64,000 nucleotides of DNA from Nitrospiraceae bacterium (GCA_020347665.1 CP070737.1:1897154-1961153), one strand, 5' to 3'; counted from the first letter of the stretch, positions 56,110 through 64,000 are shown. Numbers and translations are program-made. The notes: generated by a model not told the origin, from the sequence alone.

Positions 56110-56346
56110 TTATTGTATACAGCTGTTTTTCCCGCTTTTTTTCCCCATAAGTCGTCGCATTCTATCTAATGTAGCAGGCCAGTCCCCGGCCATACGTGCC
56201 TTCGGCTTTTGAAGGCGGTGTCATTGCCTGCAGTAGACTTTATACAGTTCATACCCTTCTCTTACTTCAGGGCTCAGGTTCTTTGGCTCATAACTACAGC
56301 CTGTGGGAAAGATTCCCAGGAGAGAAGCAGACATGATAATTAGCAT
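56110..56346 (-). pseudogene. Small lipoprotein cytochrome c with TGA in place of the second haem cysteine
   Basis: From ATG (56344-56346) the frame reads a signal peptide with lipobox GIFPTGC (Cys17), then SYEPKNLSPEVREGYELY, KVYCRQ, an in-frame TGA (56221-56223) and HRLQ. The frame continues as GDWPATLDRMRRLMGKK to a TAA at 56110. CRQ-stop-H is a CxxCH haem motif whose second Cys codon has become TGA. Similarity to small monohaem cytochromes, including the WPA.LDRM segment, persists after the stop. Either a nonsense mutation or a selenocysteine codon. Downstream of the TGA, GGCC-GGGGACT-GGCC forms a short hairpin about 33 bases away with G first in the loop; a second hairpin, GCCTTC/GAAGGC, lies closer. 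Confidence 0.6.
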
Positions 56347-56434
56347 CTTTTTTCCCGTAGACCGTTATTCATAATATAATAAATAAAATCAAAATGTTAT
56401 AATATCCAAAATCTTCAGGGATCAAGAACCGTAA

Positions 56435-56665
56435 ATGAAAAAATGCCACATTTGCCATGAAGTTGATGATATCTGCGGGTGGAAGCATCCTGTGACAGAA
56501 GCTGAGTATACCTTCTGCGGTTATTGCATGAATACCATCATAGGCGTCTGTGCAGAATGTGACGCGATTCTGAGCAGATTGGATCCTGTCGGTGTAAACA
56601 ACGACGGAAACAGAATATGCTATAAGTGCAGTGCAATGCATGAAATGACTGAGGATGAACTCTAG
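56435..56665 (+). CDS. Small zinc-finger-like protein
   Basis: The 76-residue protein has four CxxC pairs (CHIC, CGYC, CAEC, CYKC) plus a lone Cys in DDICGW, and no signal peptide, so it is probably a cytoplasmic zinc-binding protein. AGGGA lies about 13 bases upstream of the start, and TATAAT at about 56397 could be its -10 box. Partners and function are unknown. It is divergent from the broken cytochrome gene. Confidence 0.6.
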   Translation: MKKCHICHEVDDICGWKHPVTEAEYTFCGYCMNTIIGVCAECDAILSRLDPVGVNNDGNRICYKCSAMHEMTEDEL

Positions 56666-56882
56666 CGGTTTAAGGCCGCAATTCATCTTATCTATGACAG
56701 ACATCAGGGACGAAGAAAAAACTCATCAGATCAACACATCTTTTACATTAGACAAAATGTATCTACAGGCCCTCGGCTACCTCAGAGAAGAAATGACAAG
56801 CCAGGGGATCGATATTGATTCAGGCGAAGGCAGGAAGGCTTTCATCCGTGCCGTTCGAAAACTGAATGAAAGATTTATATAG
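56655..56882 (+). CDS. Small hypothetical protein
   Basis: The 75-residue helical protein (INTSFTLDKMYLQALGYL, then GEGRKAFIRAVRKLNERF) overlaps the zinc-finger gene by 11 bases. The ATG at 56694 is an alternative start; neither has a well-spaced ribosome-binding site. No recognised family; a small helical DNA-binding role would be speculation. Confidence 0.45.
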   Translation: MNSSGLRPQFILSMTDIRDEEKTHQINTSFTLDKMYLQALGYLREEMTSQGIDIDSGEGRKAFIRAVRKLNERFI

Positions 56883-56924
56883 AAGTCCCTTCAGACCGTT
56901 GATTTCAGAAACAGGCCTTTTTTC

Positions 56925-58565
56925 ATGAGTATAACGGTCAGCAGGTTTATTGTTAAATATCTTGAGGGACTCGGTACAGAGTATATTTTTGGGATTCCCG
57001 GCGCTCATATCCTTCCTGTTTTTGATGCCCTTCTTGACTCAGACATTACGGCTGTACTCACAAAGCACGAACAGGGGGCAGCTTTCATGGCCGGAGGGTA
57101 TGCCCGCCATTCAGGAAATATCGGTACCTGTATTGCAACGGCAGGCCCTGGCGCCACAAACCTTGTAACCGGACTGGCTAACGCATATATGGACCGGCTC
57201 CCGGTCATTGCCTTCACAGGTGAAACACCAACGTATTCTTTTGGTAAAGGCGCGTTGCAGGAGAGTTCCGGTCAGGGCCACAGTATTAATCAGAATTATA
57301 TTTTCAAGGGTATTACCAAATATCATACCATTGTACAACGCACCGATTATATATTAAAGATATTCAGGCATGTCACAAAAATACTCCTTTCAAAAAATCC
57401 CGGTCCGGTACTCCTCAGCTTTCCCTATAACGTACTGAAAGAAACCATTGATGAAAGCATGCTAAACGATATACACCCTTCGTCCATGTTGACACCAGAA
57501 CATGATGATCATCTTCCTTCAAAAGAGATCCTGTCAATGATATCAGATGCTCATCATCCGGTTATCATCGCGGGACACGGAAGTATCAGTTCGCGGTCAG
57601 AAGAGCTTATTTCAGAATTTTGTGGCAATACCCGGACACCCCTCGCAACCACGCTTAAGGCTCGGGGAATTATCCCGGAATCGTCTGACCTCTGCCTCGG
57701 TGTTCTCGGTATCACGGCAAATGAGCTCGCACAGCGGTACATATCAGAAAAAGCTGATCTCGTCATCTTTGCGGGAGCAAGCTTCGGGGAGAGGACCAGC
57801 TACAACTGGGACCAGAAATTACTGGAAGGAAAAAAAATACTCCAGATAGACCTCATTGAGAAACAGCTTAATAAGGTATTTCAGGCAGATCTGGCACTGC
57901 ATGCAGACGTAAAGGCATTCTTCCAAATGCTTAATGCAGAACAGATCCCTCCTAAAAATTCAGAGGATGTCAAAAAATACAGAGCCAGATACGCAAACCA
58001 TAATGTCAAAGACACCGAATTCCTCCTTATAAGCCACTTTCTCAGAAAACTGAACAGGTTTTTCAACGGGAATGTATCACTGTTTGACGATAATATTATT
58101 TATATGCAGCGTTTTTGTGAGATTTCGAGCAGCAGATCTTATTTTCCGAATTCAGGACTGTCATCACTCGGTCACGCCATCCCGGCGGCAATCGGGGCAA
58201 AACTGTCGACGCCACGGCCAGTTATTTCTATTATCGGAGACGGAGGCTTCCAGATGTGCTGCATGGAGATTATGACGGCAGTAAATTACCAGGTTCCTTT
58301 TACTGTAGTACTGCTTAATAATGGAACGCTCGGGCTTGTCAGGAAAAACCAGTTTTATAACTATGGAGGAAGGTTTATTGCGAGCGATTTTCTGAACCCT
58401 GATTTTTCAAAGCTTGCTGAGTCTTTTAACATACAGTATTATCGTGTTTCTTCAACGTCTGAAGCCGATAGCATCTTTCATCTGGTTGATTTTCACAAGA
58501 GTATCAATCTGATCGATGTTATTCTTGACAAGGATGAATTCCCGAAATATTCATCAGGGCGATAG
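56925..58565 (+). CDS. Acetolactate synthase-like thiamine-diphosphate enzyme
   Basis: The 546-residue protein has the three domains of the ThDP acetohydroxyacid synthase family. The N-terminal part shows YIFGIPGAHILPVFDAL, the catalytic Glu in TKHEQGAAFMAGGYAR and TAGPGATNLVTGLANAY. A central domain follows, then ThDP-binding IIGDGGFQMCCMEIM with LLNNGTLGLVRKNQFYNYGG. No small subunit or ilv genes are near, so it is not part of branched-chain synthesis by context. It lies 11 bases ahead of a large glycosyltransferase gene and probably shares its transcript. A role in making an unusual sugar or acyl donor is an inference. Confidence 0.82.
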   Translation: MSITVSRFIVKYLEGLGTEYIFGIPGAHILPVFDALLDSDITAVLTKHEQGAAFMAGGYARHSGNIGTCIATAGPGATNLVTGLANAYMDRLPVIAFTGETPTYSFGKGALQESSGQGHSINQNYIFKGITKYHTIVQRTDYILKIFRHVTKILLSKNPGPVLLSFPYNVLKETIDESMLNDIHPSSMLTPEHDDHLPSKEILSMISDAHHPVIIAGHGSISSRSEELISEFCGNTRTPLATTLKARGIIPESSDLCLGVLGITANELAQRYISEKADLVIFAGASFGERTSYNWDQKLLEGKKILQIDLIEKQLNKVFQADLALHADVKAFFQMLNAEQIPPKNSEDVKKYRARYANHNVKDTEFLLISHFLRKLNRFFNGNVSLFDDNIIYMQRFCEISSSRSYFPNSGLSSLGHAIPAAIGAKLSTPRPVISIIGDGGFQMCCMEIMTAVNYQVPFTVVLLNNGTLGLVRKNQFYNYGGRFIASDFLNPDFSKLAESFNIQYYRVSSTSEADSIFHLVDFHKSINLIDVILDKDEFPKYSSGR

Positions 58566-58576
58566 CGCTTTTTTTC

Positions 58577-60475
58577 ATGAAAACGAATGATCTTTTTCCC
58601 CATGTAACCCATTTCTTTTCCCTGTATAAAAACAATCCCTCTGCCGTTTCCATGCACAAAAAGCTTCTTGCAGCATCTAAACGGATTATATCAGCAGAAG
58701 ATGTAATTGATGCAATAGATACAGTAAAACCGCTTTATGAAGATTCCATAAGAATGTTAGAGCACGATATTGTTGACGCTGGTTTTGATCACCGGCTTCT
58801 CGATCTTCAGAGAAGAATATTCAGAGAGCTTGAGCATTTATTGTCCTTTGCACAGCGTGATTCACGACATCATATCATGATGATTATCCCTGTCGCGGAC
58901 AGGCCCGCACTGCTGTCAAACTGTCTCGAAAGCCTCAAAGAGCAATGCCGCACATTTCAATACGGCGGGACATCAATCGATAAAAAAGGCACACCCTATT
59001 ACAAAAAGGTGAGCGTTTTTATCTTTGATGACAGCAAAGAATTATCTAACATAAATACTATTAAAGCTCTTTCATCTGAACTGAATGCCTTTGGCATACG
59101 GACTTATTATGTGGGACTTGATGAGCAGAGCATCCTGTTGCAGCAGGTTCCTCCTGAGCTCAAAAAAGATATTTCCCGCATAATCGGGGATGCACGTAGC
59201 TCTGCGCTTTCTCACAAGGGAGCATCTGTCACCCGGAACATCGCGTACCTCTATGTGCATTCGGTTATACAACAATGCGGTGAAAAGGCACTGCTGTATT
59301 TCATCGACAGTGACGAAGAATTCAGCATAGCCGCACGGCATGGGGAAGCAGTCAAAAATGTTTCATTTATCAATTATTTCTACTGGCTTGATCTACTGTT
59401 TAATTCAATTGATATCGATATGCTGACCGGCAAGGTTGTTGGCGATCCTCCGGTTTCCCCGGCGGTCATGATCAATACATTTCTGGAAGACCTGATATCA
59501 TTTCTTGAAATTATTTCAGAGATGGAGCCATCAGATCACTGCGTATTTCACGAACCCGTGTTGTCAGATGCATTCTCTGCAGATTATCATGATATGGCCA
59601 ATTTATTTGGATACCAGGAAAAAGCCTCACCTGAAAAATATACCTGCGCCCTCACAGGGAACCATACAGTCCGTGATACTTTTACGGATTTCTCCAAACG
59701 GGTAATGGATTTTTTCTACGGCCTGCACCCAACAAGGACACAGTTTTATCGTCATCCTGGAGACGCAACAAACATTGAACACGCGAGGACGGTCTATACC
59801 GGAAATTATGTCCTGAATAGTGACGGGCTACGGCATTTCATACCCTTTGCTCATCTTAACCTGAGAATGGCCGGTCCAACACTCGGCCGGATCCTGAAAC
59901 AACAGCTCAAAGATCGGTTTGTTTCAGCCAACCTTCCCTTGAGCCATAAGCGCGTTCTGGCAGATAACACCATGCATGAATTCAGAAGCGGGGTTTCCAG
60001 GAACAGGAACTCTCCTGATCTGTCAGGAGAGTTTTTCAGACAGTTCTGGGGAGACGTAATGTTATTTTCAGTTGAAACATTGACAGAGAATGGATTTCCG
60101 GGAAAAACAGTGTTGATCGATGAAATATCTTCTGTTGTTTCTTCGGTTCATGAAAAACTGTACCACATATATAAGGAAAAACAAGCGGTAACAATGAAAA
60201 AAAACCGGAAGTTGAATCATTACCTTTCTGACAAACGGTATTGGTGGAATAGTAATGATCATCTGCATGATACCGTCAACAGGTTTAAGCGCTTTACTCA
60301 ACTGATTGACGATAATTTTGGAGTAGAATCGAAAAACCTTGGTGTGATATCCGATACAATCGCCGAGGGGATATGGACCCAGAAAATTGTCCACGCCATC
60401 CACAACTTCTATAGAGACTCTGAATTATGGGATACCGTTCTAAACACAAATTTTGTTGTTAAGCATTCTTTGTAA
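58577..60475 (+). CDS. Large GT-A-type glycosyltransferase-like protein
   Basis: The 632-residue protein has a helical N-terminal part (1-95), then a GT2-like core: HHIMMIIPVADRPALLSNCL, VSVFIFDDS, GASVTRNIAYLYVH and LLYFIDSDEEFSI with a DxD-type metal site. A long C-terminal part of about 350 residues is less clear, though rich in aromatic and charged residues. No membrane segments are present. Together with the ThDP enzyme upstream it may build or modify a surface glycan. Ends 17 bases into the convergent phosphatase gene. Confidence 0.62.
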   Translation: MKTNDLFPHVTHFFSLYKNNPSAVSMHKKLLAASKRIISAEDVIDAIDTVKPLYEDSIRMLEHDIVDAGFDHRLLDLQRRIFRELEHLLSFAQRDSRHHIMMIIPVADRPALLSNCLESLKEQCRTFQYGGTSIDKKGTPYYKKVSVFIFDDSKELSNINTIKALSSELNAFGIRTYYVGLDEQSILLQQVPPELKKDISRIIGDARSSALSHKGASVTRNIAYLYVHSVIQQCGEKALLYFIDSDEEFSIAARHGEAVKNVSFINYFYWLDLLFNSIDIDMLTGKVVGDPPVSPAVMINTFLEDLISFLEIISEMEPSDHCVFHEPVLSDAFSADYHDMANLFGYQEKASPEKYTCALTGNHTVRDTFTDFSKRVMDFFYGLHPTRTQFYRHPGDATNIEHARTVYTGNYVLNSDGLRHFIPFAHLNLRMAGPTLGRILKQQLKDRFVSANLPLSHKRVLADNTMHEFRSGVSRNRNSPDLSGEFFRQFWGDVMLFSVETLTENGFPGKTVLIDEISSVVSSVHEKLYHIYKEKQAVTMKKNRKLNHYLSDKRYWWNSNDHLHDTVNRFKRFTQLIDDNFGVESKNLGVISDTIAEGIWTQKIVHAIHNFYRDSELWDTVLNTNFVVKHSL

Positions 60476-60965
60476 CGGTATCGGGAAGTGATCCCTCCCG
60501 AGCAATCGTGTCGATGAAACGAGTAATGCATCCATGAATTGCTGCAAAACATTCCCGGTATTCCCTCAGACTTGAGCCATACGGATCAGGAATCTTTTTC
60601 AGTTTACTGTTTTCTAAAAAAGCCGGGAGGCTATAGACGGATTTACCTGCTGAACTATCAAGCGAAAGGATCCATTCTATGTGTAACGGCTCCATACAGA
60701 GGATCATGGTGTTCTCCCTGATAAGCTTTTCGTCTAACGCGCGTGCCCGGTGACCTGAGATGTCTATACCCTGTTCAGAAGATGCGATTAAGGCAAATTC
60801 CGAAGCAGGGTTCCCCTGAAGCGCATGCGTGCCTGCAGACGATATATGTATCACGCCTGTTTCTCCAAGCATGCTTCTCAAGATACCTTCTGCCATTGGA
60901 CTTCGGCATATGTTCCCCGTGCAGACGGCAAGGATATGAATAGATTTATTATTTTCGTTCTTCAT
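60459..60965 (-). CDS. Low-molecular-weight protein tyrosine phosphatase
   Basis: The 168-residue protein has the P-loop VCTGNICRSPMAEG (CxxxxxR) near the N-terminus and the C-terminal IPDPYGSSLREY, with the general-acid Asp. In many bacteria such enzymes control capsular or exopolysaccharide export by dephosphorylating tyrosine kinases, which fits the neighbouring glycosyltransferase. The 3' ends overlap by 17 bases, tail to tail. Confidence 0.9.
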   Translation of the reverse strand: MKNENNKSIHILAVCTGNICRSPMAEGILRSMLGETGVIHISSAGTHALQGNPASEFALIASSEQGIDISGHRARALDEKLIRENTMILCMEPLHIEWILSLDSSAGKSVYSLPAFLENSKLKKIPDPYGSSLREYRECFAAIHGCITRFIDTIAREGSLPDTVTKNA

Positions 60966-60977
60966 GTCCCGAGTTGT

Positions 60978-61007
60978 TTGTAAATATTCCGAGCCTGACG
61001 TTATAAT
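60978..61007 (+). promoter_or_regulatory. Sigma-70-type promoter for the YkgJ-like gene
   Basis: TTGTAA (60978-60983) and TATAAT (61002-61007) with an 18-base spacer lie 42 bases ahead of the ATG at 61050. The -10 box is perfect. Confidence 0.5.
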
Positions 61008-61049
61008 AACAAACTACAGTTCATATTCATAATAGTACTCCTTTATACC

Positions 61050-61787
61050 ATGACAAAAGAGACCATCAAGAGCACATCTGATACACTCAAGACAGGTGAC
61101 AGTTTTCACTTTAACTGCCGTAAAGAACTAGCCTGCTTCAATAGATGCTGCAGGGATATAAACCTGTACCTCACGCCATACGATATCCTGAGGATAAAAA
61201 AACGACTCACTATGCATTCAGCTGAATTCCTCCGAACATACACCATTCCGCTTTTTCCTGAAGAAATAGGTCATCCGGTGATAGTCCTCAAGATGATCCC
61301 GGACGAAACAAAAAACTGCCCTTTTGTGAGCGATGATGGATGTCTCATTTATGAAGACCGCCCCTGGTCATGCAGAAGTTTTCCCCTCGAACCTGTGCCT
61401 GGCGCGGAACCTGAATTTTCACTCGTTAAAAGGGATTTCTGTCTGGGGTTTGGGATGGGAAAAGAGCATTCAGTTAAAAAGTGGCGCGACACACAAAATA
61501 TTGCCTTTTATGAAGAAATCAATGACGAATGGAAAGAGATTACCCACCATAATCATTTCCCCTCAAAGAATTTCCTTGAGGGGAAAGCACGGGATATTTT
61601 CTTTATCGGGAGTTACAACATTGATGAGTTTCGGGACATTGTTTCCAAGAGTGATTTCCTCAAATATTATGACGTGGACAAAAAGGTCCTCAAGAAAATC
61701 AAGTCAAACGAAACAGAGCTCTTACGATTCGCATTTAAGTGGATGAGAACTGTGCTGTTTGGGGAAGCAACGTTAAAAAGGAAATAA
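61050..61787 (+). CDS. YkgJ-family cysteine-cluster protein
   Basis: The 245-residue protein has FNCRKELACFNRCCRDINLY at the N-terminus and CPFVSDDGCLIYEDRPWSCR in the middle. This Cys pattern defines the YkgJ (UPF0153) zinc- or iron-binding family, often near flagellar or sugar-modification genes. A C-terminal helical extension of about 90 residues goes beyond the common domain. No clear ribosome-binding site precedes the ATG. Function is not known. Confidence 0.85.
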   Translation: MTKETIKSTSDTLKTGDSFHFNCRKELACFNRCCRDINLYLTPYDILRIKKRLTMHSAEFLRTYTIPLFPEEIGHPVIVLKMIPDETKNCPFVSDDGCLIYEDRPWSCRSFPLEPVPGAEPEFSLVKRDFCLGFGMGKEHSVKKWRDTQNIAFYEEINDEWKEITHHNHFPSKNFLEGKARDIFFIGSYNIDEFRDIVSKSDFLKYYDVDKKVLKKIKSNETELLRFAFKWMRTVLFGEATLKRK

Positions 61788-61930
61788 CGAGTTTCATGCA
61801 AGACTGAACTCTTCTTTGTTATACTATGAAAGAGTGATTATCACGCTCAAAATTCAAGAACGTACGATGGCTGTATAAAAAATAATGTGCTGTTCGACAA
61901 TTAGCCATCTATTATACGAGGTGTTTTTTC

Positions 61931-62584
61931 ATGGGAACAACAATGGAAGATAAAAAGACTATCTGTCCGCACTGCAATAAAAAACTGAGTAAATGGGCTG
62001 CGCCTAACTTTAATTTCTCCGACGGGCTGGGCTGGTGTACTCCCTTTCTGTACGTCTGCTTTAATGACGAATGCACCTTTTATAAGAACAGCTGGAAGCA
62101 TATGTATGAAATGTACGGTCAGGAAATGGGCTATCGGTTTATGATGCATCCTGATTCCGGAGAAACTTCAAGTGTCCCGGTAGGAGGAAAAAACGTTATG
62201 AAGGGAGACATCATCGACGAAGTCAGGGAAGCTGAAGAAGAGGCGGAAATAGAGGCACGAAAGAGAGCTTTTCAGACACTTACTGATTATTACATCAGGA
62301 AAGATACTGACGCAATACTTGCCATGCTCCTCGATGATAACGGCTTTGGCAGTGTACGGCTTAAGGCAGCAGAGCACCTTGGTGAAACCGGCAATATTAA
62401 CGTTCTGGAGAAGATGGTGAATCATCGATTTGTCAACGAAGTGATAAAGAAAAAAGTTGATGAGGCTGCCGAAAAAATTCATAAGAAAAATTTCACCATG
62501 GAATGTCCGCATTGCGCTGAAATCATAAAAAGACGTGCAAAAATATGCAAGCACTGCGGCCGGGAGCTCGAGCAATCAGTCTGA
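61931..62584 (+). CDS. Protein with N- and C-terminal zinc ribbons and a HEAT-like middle
   Basis: The 217-residue protein has an N-terminal ribbon (ICPHCNKKLSKW, later YVCFNDECTFYKNSW). An acidic linker follows, then a HEAT-like helical pair (VRLKAAEHLGETGNINVLEKM), and a C-terminal ribbon (MECPHCAEIIKRRAKICKHC). GAGGTG lies nine bases ahead of the ATG at 61931. Ribbons at both ends suggest protein or nucleic-acid contact; no partner gene identifies its job. Cytoplasmic. Confidence 0.7.
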   Translation: MGTTMEDKKTICPHCNKKLSKWAAPNFNFSDGLGWCTPFLYVCFNDECTFYKNSWKHMYEMYGQEMGYRFMMHPDSGETSSVPVGGKNVMKGDIIDEVREAEEEAEIEARKRAFQTLTDYYIRKDTDAILAMLLDDNGFGSVRLKAAEHLGETGNINVLEKMVNHRFVNEVIKKKVDEAAEKIHKKNFTMECPHCAEIIKRRAKICKHCGRELEQSV

Positions 62585-62796
62585 ACTATAATTTTTTTGT
62601 AAATATCGGTAATCCTCACTGATTTCCCGGCAGGGGTAGAATTCGTCTTTATGGCGGTTTTTGTTCAGTCCACGGACGTTGGAATCATTGAAACACAGGG
62701 CCTGGATTTGACCTTAACTCATTGATAATAAAATATAATCATCCTTCTTCTGTTCTTTTCCCCCATATGCTGGAGGTTTTTTATTTCTCTTTTCTC

Positions 62797-62825
62797 TTGA
62801 CAACTTAAACCATTTATAAGACAAT
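62797..62825 (+). promoter_or_regulatory. Candidate promoter just ahead of the PilZ gene
   Basis: TTGACA (62797-62802) is perfect; GACAAT (62820-62825) is four of six, at 17-base spacing. It ends nine bases before the ATG at 62835, where no ribosome-binding site is seen, so a leaderless or nearly leaderless mRNA is likely. The rest of the 62585-62834 gap shows nothing else. Confidence 0.45.
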
Positions 62826-62834
62826 ATAAGCACC

Positions 62835-63158
62835 ATGGCTGAAAGAAGAGAATGCCAGCGTTATATTAAAAGGCATCCGGTAGTAATCAATGCAGGAGGC
62901 ATGGCATTTAAAGGAACAACGGTGTGGTTGTCCAGAAAAGGATTCTTTGTCAGGTCGCAGAAGAACTTTAATGAAGGTGTACCCGTTGATATCACGTTCC
63001 ATCTCACTGAAGATAGCTCGTGCACCTTAAAAGGAACTGTCAGGTTTGCGAAAAGCATTGAGCTTTTCAGGCAAAAAAATGGAATGGGGATTGAGCTTAC
63101 TGAAAAGAATCAGAATTATCTTGCATTGATACGATCACTCGAACAGGAAAACAGCTGA
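62835..63158 (+). CDS. PilZ-domain protein
   Basis: The 107-residue protein is a single PilZ domain. The RxxxR motif is present (RRECQRY), and WLSRKGFFVRS has the SxxG of the second motif, but the usual Asp or Asn before it is Trp here. LKGTVRFAKSI and KNGMGIEL are further PilZ strands. PilZ domains bind cyclic di-GMP; the altered second motif makes binding uncertain. No adjacent cyclase or motility gene. Confidence 0.75.
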   Translation: MAERRECQRYIKRHPVVINAGGMAFKGTTVWLSRKGFFVRSQKNFNEGVPVDITFHLTEDSSCTLKGTVRFAKSIELFRQKNGMGIELTEKNQNYLALIRSLEQENS

Positions 63159-63186
63159 TCACGCAGTTTTTGGAAACAATTGTTTC

Positions 63187-63387
63187 TTATTCCTTGTCAA
63201 GCACGTCAAGCGCGTATTGCAGCCCTTCTGTCTTACCTTCCCAAAAAGCGATCTGATCACGGATTATCCAGATTTCCCTGAAATTGTCTGGGGCCGTTAT
63301 TTCCTGCTTTTTCAGTTCGTCTGAAAGCTGTTTCTTCTTTGACAGAGCAGCCTCATATTCTTTGAGAATACTATCTTTTACCTTCAT
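63187..63387 (-). CDS. Small coiled-coil protein, hypothetical
   Basis: The 66-residue charged helical protein (KEYEAALSKKKQLSDELKK) is probably a coiled coil. GAGG eight bases ahead of the ATG supports translation. Unrecognised family, no other motif. Confidence 0.5.
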   Translation of the reverse strand: MKVKDSILKEYEAALSKKKQLSDELKKQEITAPDNFREIWIIRDQIAFWEGKTEGLQYALDVLDKE

Positions 63388-63510
63388 GAGACGATCCTCA
63401 GAGTAATTTCATGACACTTCATTCAAACAATACAACAAGGTCTGTATTGTAATCTCGCGATTATCATTTGAAATATACACGTTTTAAAGAGTCTTTGCAA
63501 GCTTGCTAAC

Positions 63511-63544
63511 AAAAAACCCCTGTGCACGTGATATGCACAGGGGT
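63511..63544 (-). terminator. Rho-independent terminator of the 63601-63945 gene
   Basis: On the minus strand ACCCCTGTGC (63535-63544) and GCACAGGGGT (63516-63525) pair over ten bases with a nine-base loop. A T-run follows. It lies about 60 bases after the stop codon. Confidence 0.88.
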
Positions 63545-63570
63545 CAGGGGAGGTCCTATTTATCATTCAC

Positions 63571-63600
63571 CGTTTGTCATTTGAGCTTTGACATTTGGCC
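63571..63600. repeat. Copy of the CATTTGAGCTTTGACATTTG repeat
   Basis: This shares a 20-base word, with one difference, with 56029-56048. It sits between the terminator and the stop codon of the membrane-protein gene. Confidence 0.55.
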
Positions 63601-63945
63601 TTATATGTTGTTATTCGCCTTTGCCTCTGCTTCCTCTGGCCGTGCCCTGCCCAGGCTGCCAAGCACATCTACCACATAGCCTAGGGCTGTGCCAAACACC
63701 GAGCCAAGCACGATGCTCACCGCTCCTATGCAGAAGATCCCCAGCATGATTCCTACCACGGTCAGCATCCGCACGATCGTTGTCGGCTCTACCGGCCCGC
63801 CGGTCAGATGGCTCAACAACACCACAACCCCATAACTGCCAAAATAAAACCCTGGCACAATCCCGAATACCAGAAATCCGATTATTCCCAGTGCTGCCCC
63901 TATCTTTGTGCCTGCCTTCATCGTTCTTTTCCGTTCTTCGTTCAT
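63601..63945 (-). CDS. Small integral membrane protein, hypothetical
   Basis: The 114-residue protein has three membrane helices (IGAALGIIGFLVFGIVPGFYF, IVRMLTVVGIMLGIFCIGAV, IVLGSVFGTALGYVVDVL) and an acidic C-terminal tail. GGAGATATAAAG precedes the ATG. No recognised family. A strong terminator follows it. Confidence 0.65.
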   Translation of the reverse strand: MNEERKRTMKAGTKIGAALGIIGFLVFGIVPGFYFGSYGVVVLLSHLTGGPVEPTTIVRMLTVVGIMLGIFCIGAVSIVLGSVFGTALGYVVDVLGSLGRARPEEAEAKANNNI

Positions 63946-63977
63946 CTTTATATCTCCTTTTTCATATGTATGTAAGA

Positions 63978-64000
63978 TTATTTATCCTCTGCTGGTGCCA
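63978..64000 (-). CDS. Possible 3' end of an upstream gene (edge)
   Basis: Read on the minus strand from the window edge, one frame ends ...APAEDK and a TAA at 63978-63980, 32 bases before the next start. Too short to judge; the acidic ending is plausible for a real protein. Confidence 0.2.

Noticed and set aside
56444..56458. CHICH in the small zinc-finger protein read as a haem-c motif
   Set aside because: It has no signal peptide and three more CxxC pairs, so zinc binding in the cytoplasm is far likelier.

Overview
The window looks like a chromosomal segment of a diderm, respiring, strongly environment-sensing bacterium with moderate GC. Evidence includes an Slp-type outer-membrane lipoprotein, TatA, a class A penicillin-binding protein, five sensor kinases, a sigma-54 activator and a c-type-haem motif in one kinase. 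My best guess is Nitrospirota (Thermodesulfovibrionia-like), with Desulfobacterota as the alternative. This rests on gene content and general style, not on a search. TGA is a normal stop codon here, and there are no rRNA genes, CRISPR arrays, insertion sequences or phages.

Layout. 1-7.9 kb: the end of an S1/P1-nuclease or phospholipase C-like gene, tatA, slp, a DUF456 protein, two tandem sensor kinases, a CPBP protease and small envelope proteins. 7.9-10.2 kb: an exported or anchored SagB-like flavin dehydrogenase followed by a small cytochrome-b-like membrane protein and a lipoprotein. 10.2-18.7 kb: a hybrid kinase behind a sigma-54-type promoter with an upstream palindrome, a secreted acidic protein behind a long hairpin-rich leader, and an NtrC-family regulator paired with a kinase whose periplasmic sensor carries CxxCH. 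18.7-34.6 kb: one continuous minus-strand block, rpsL-rpsG-fusA-tuf-rpmG-tRNA(Trp)-secE-nusG-rplKAJL-rpoBC, which joins the str and rpo clusters through a single tuf gene. 34.8-42.1 kb: a PBP1A gene with a probably leaderless mRNA, a cysteine-rich MerR-like regulator, atpB-atpE alone, an HD protein, ribF and a stand-alone AICAR transformylase. 42.3-50.7 kb: an HD-domain nucleotidase with a repeat-derived tail, a eukaryote-type icd bracketed by inverted low-complexity repeats, a CHASE hybrid kinase, an 11-12-fold 30-residue-repeat protein and a compact multi-hairpin element. 50.7-64 kb: mostly small accessory genes. These include a sulfotransferase-like protein, glycosyltransferases, a CinA-like protein, a solitary HsdR-N protein, a ferredoxin-like protein, an acetolactate-synthase-like enzyme next to a large glycosyltransferase, an LMW phosphatase, a YkgJ protein, zinc-ribbon proteins and PilZ.

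The most unusual item is a small lipoprotein cytochrome c gene at 56110-56346 (minus strand), too broken to appear as one open frame. An in-frame TGA replaces exactly the second cysteine of its CxxCH haem motif, and the reading frame stays conserved behind it. It is either a freshly inactivated gene or a candidate selenocysteine codon. Other points of interest are the sigma-54 promoter with a TGT-N10-ACA palindrome, the haem-sensing kinase/NtrC pair, the repeat protein, the leaderless promoters and the repeat-flanked icd.
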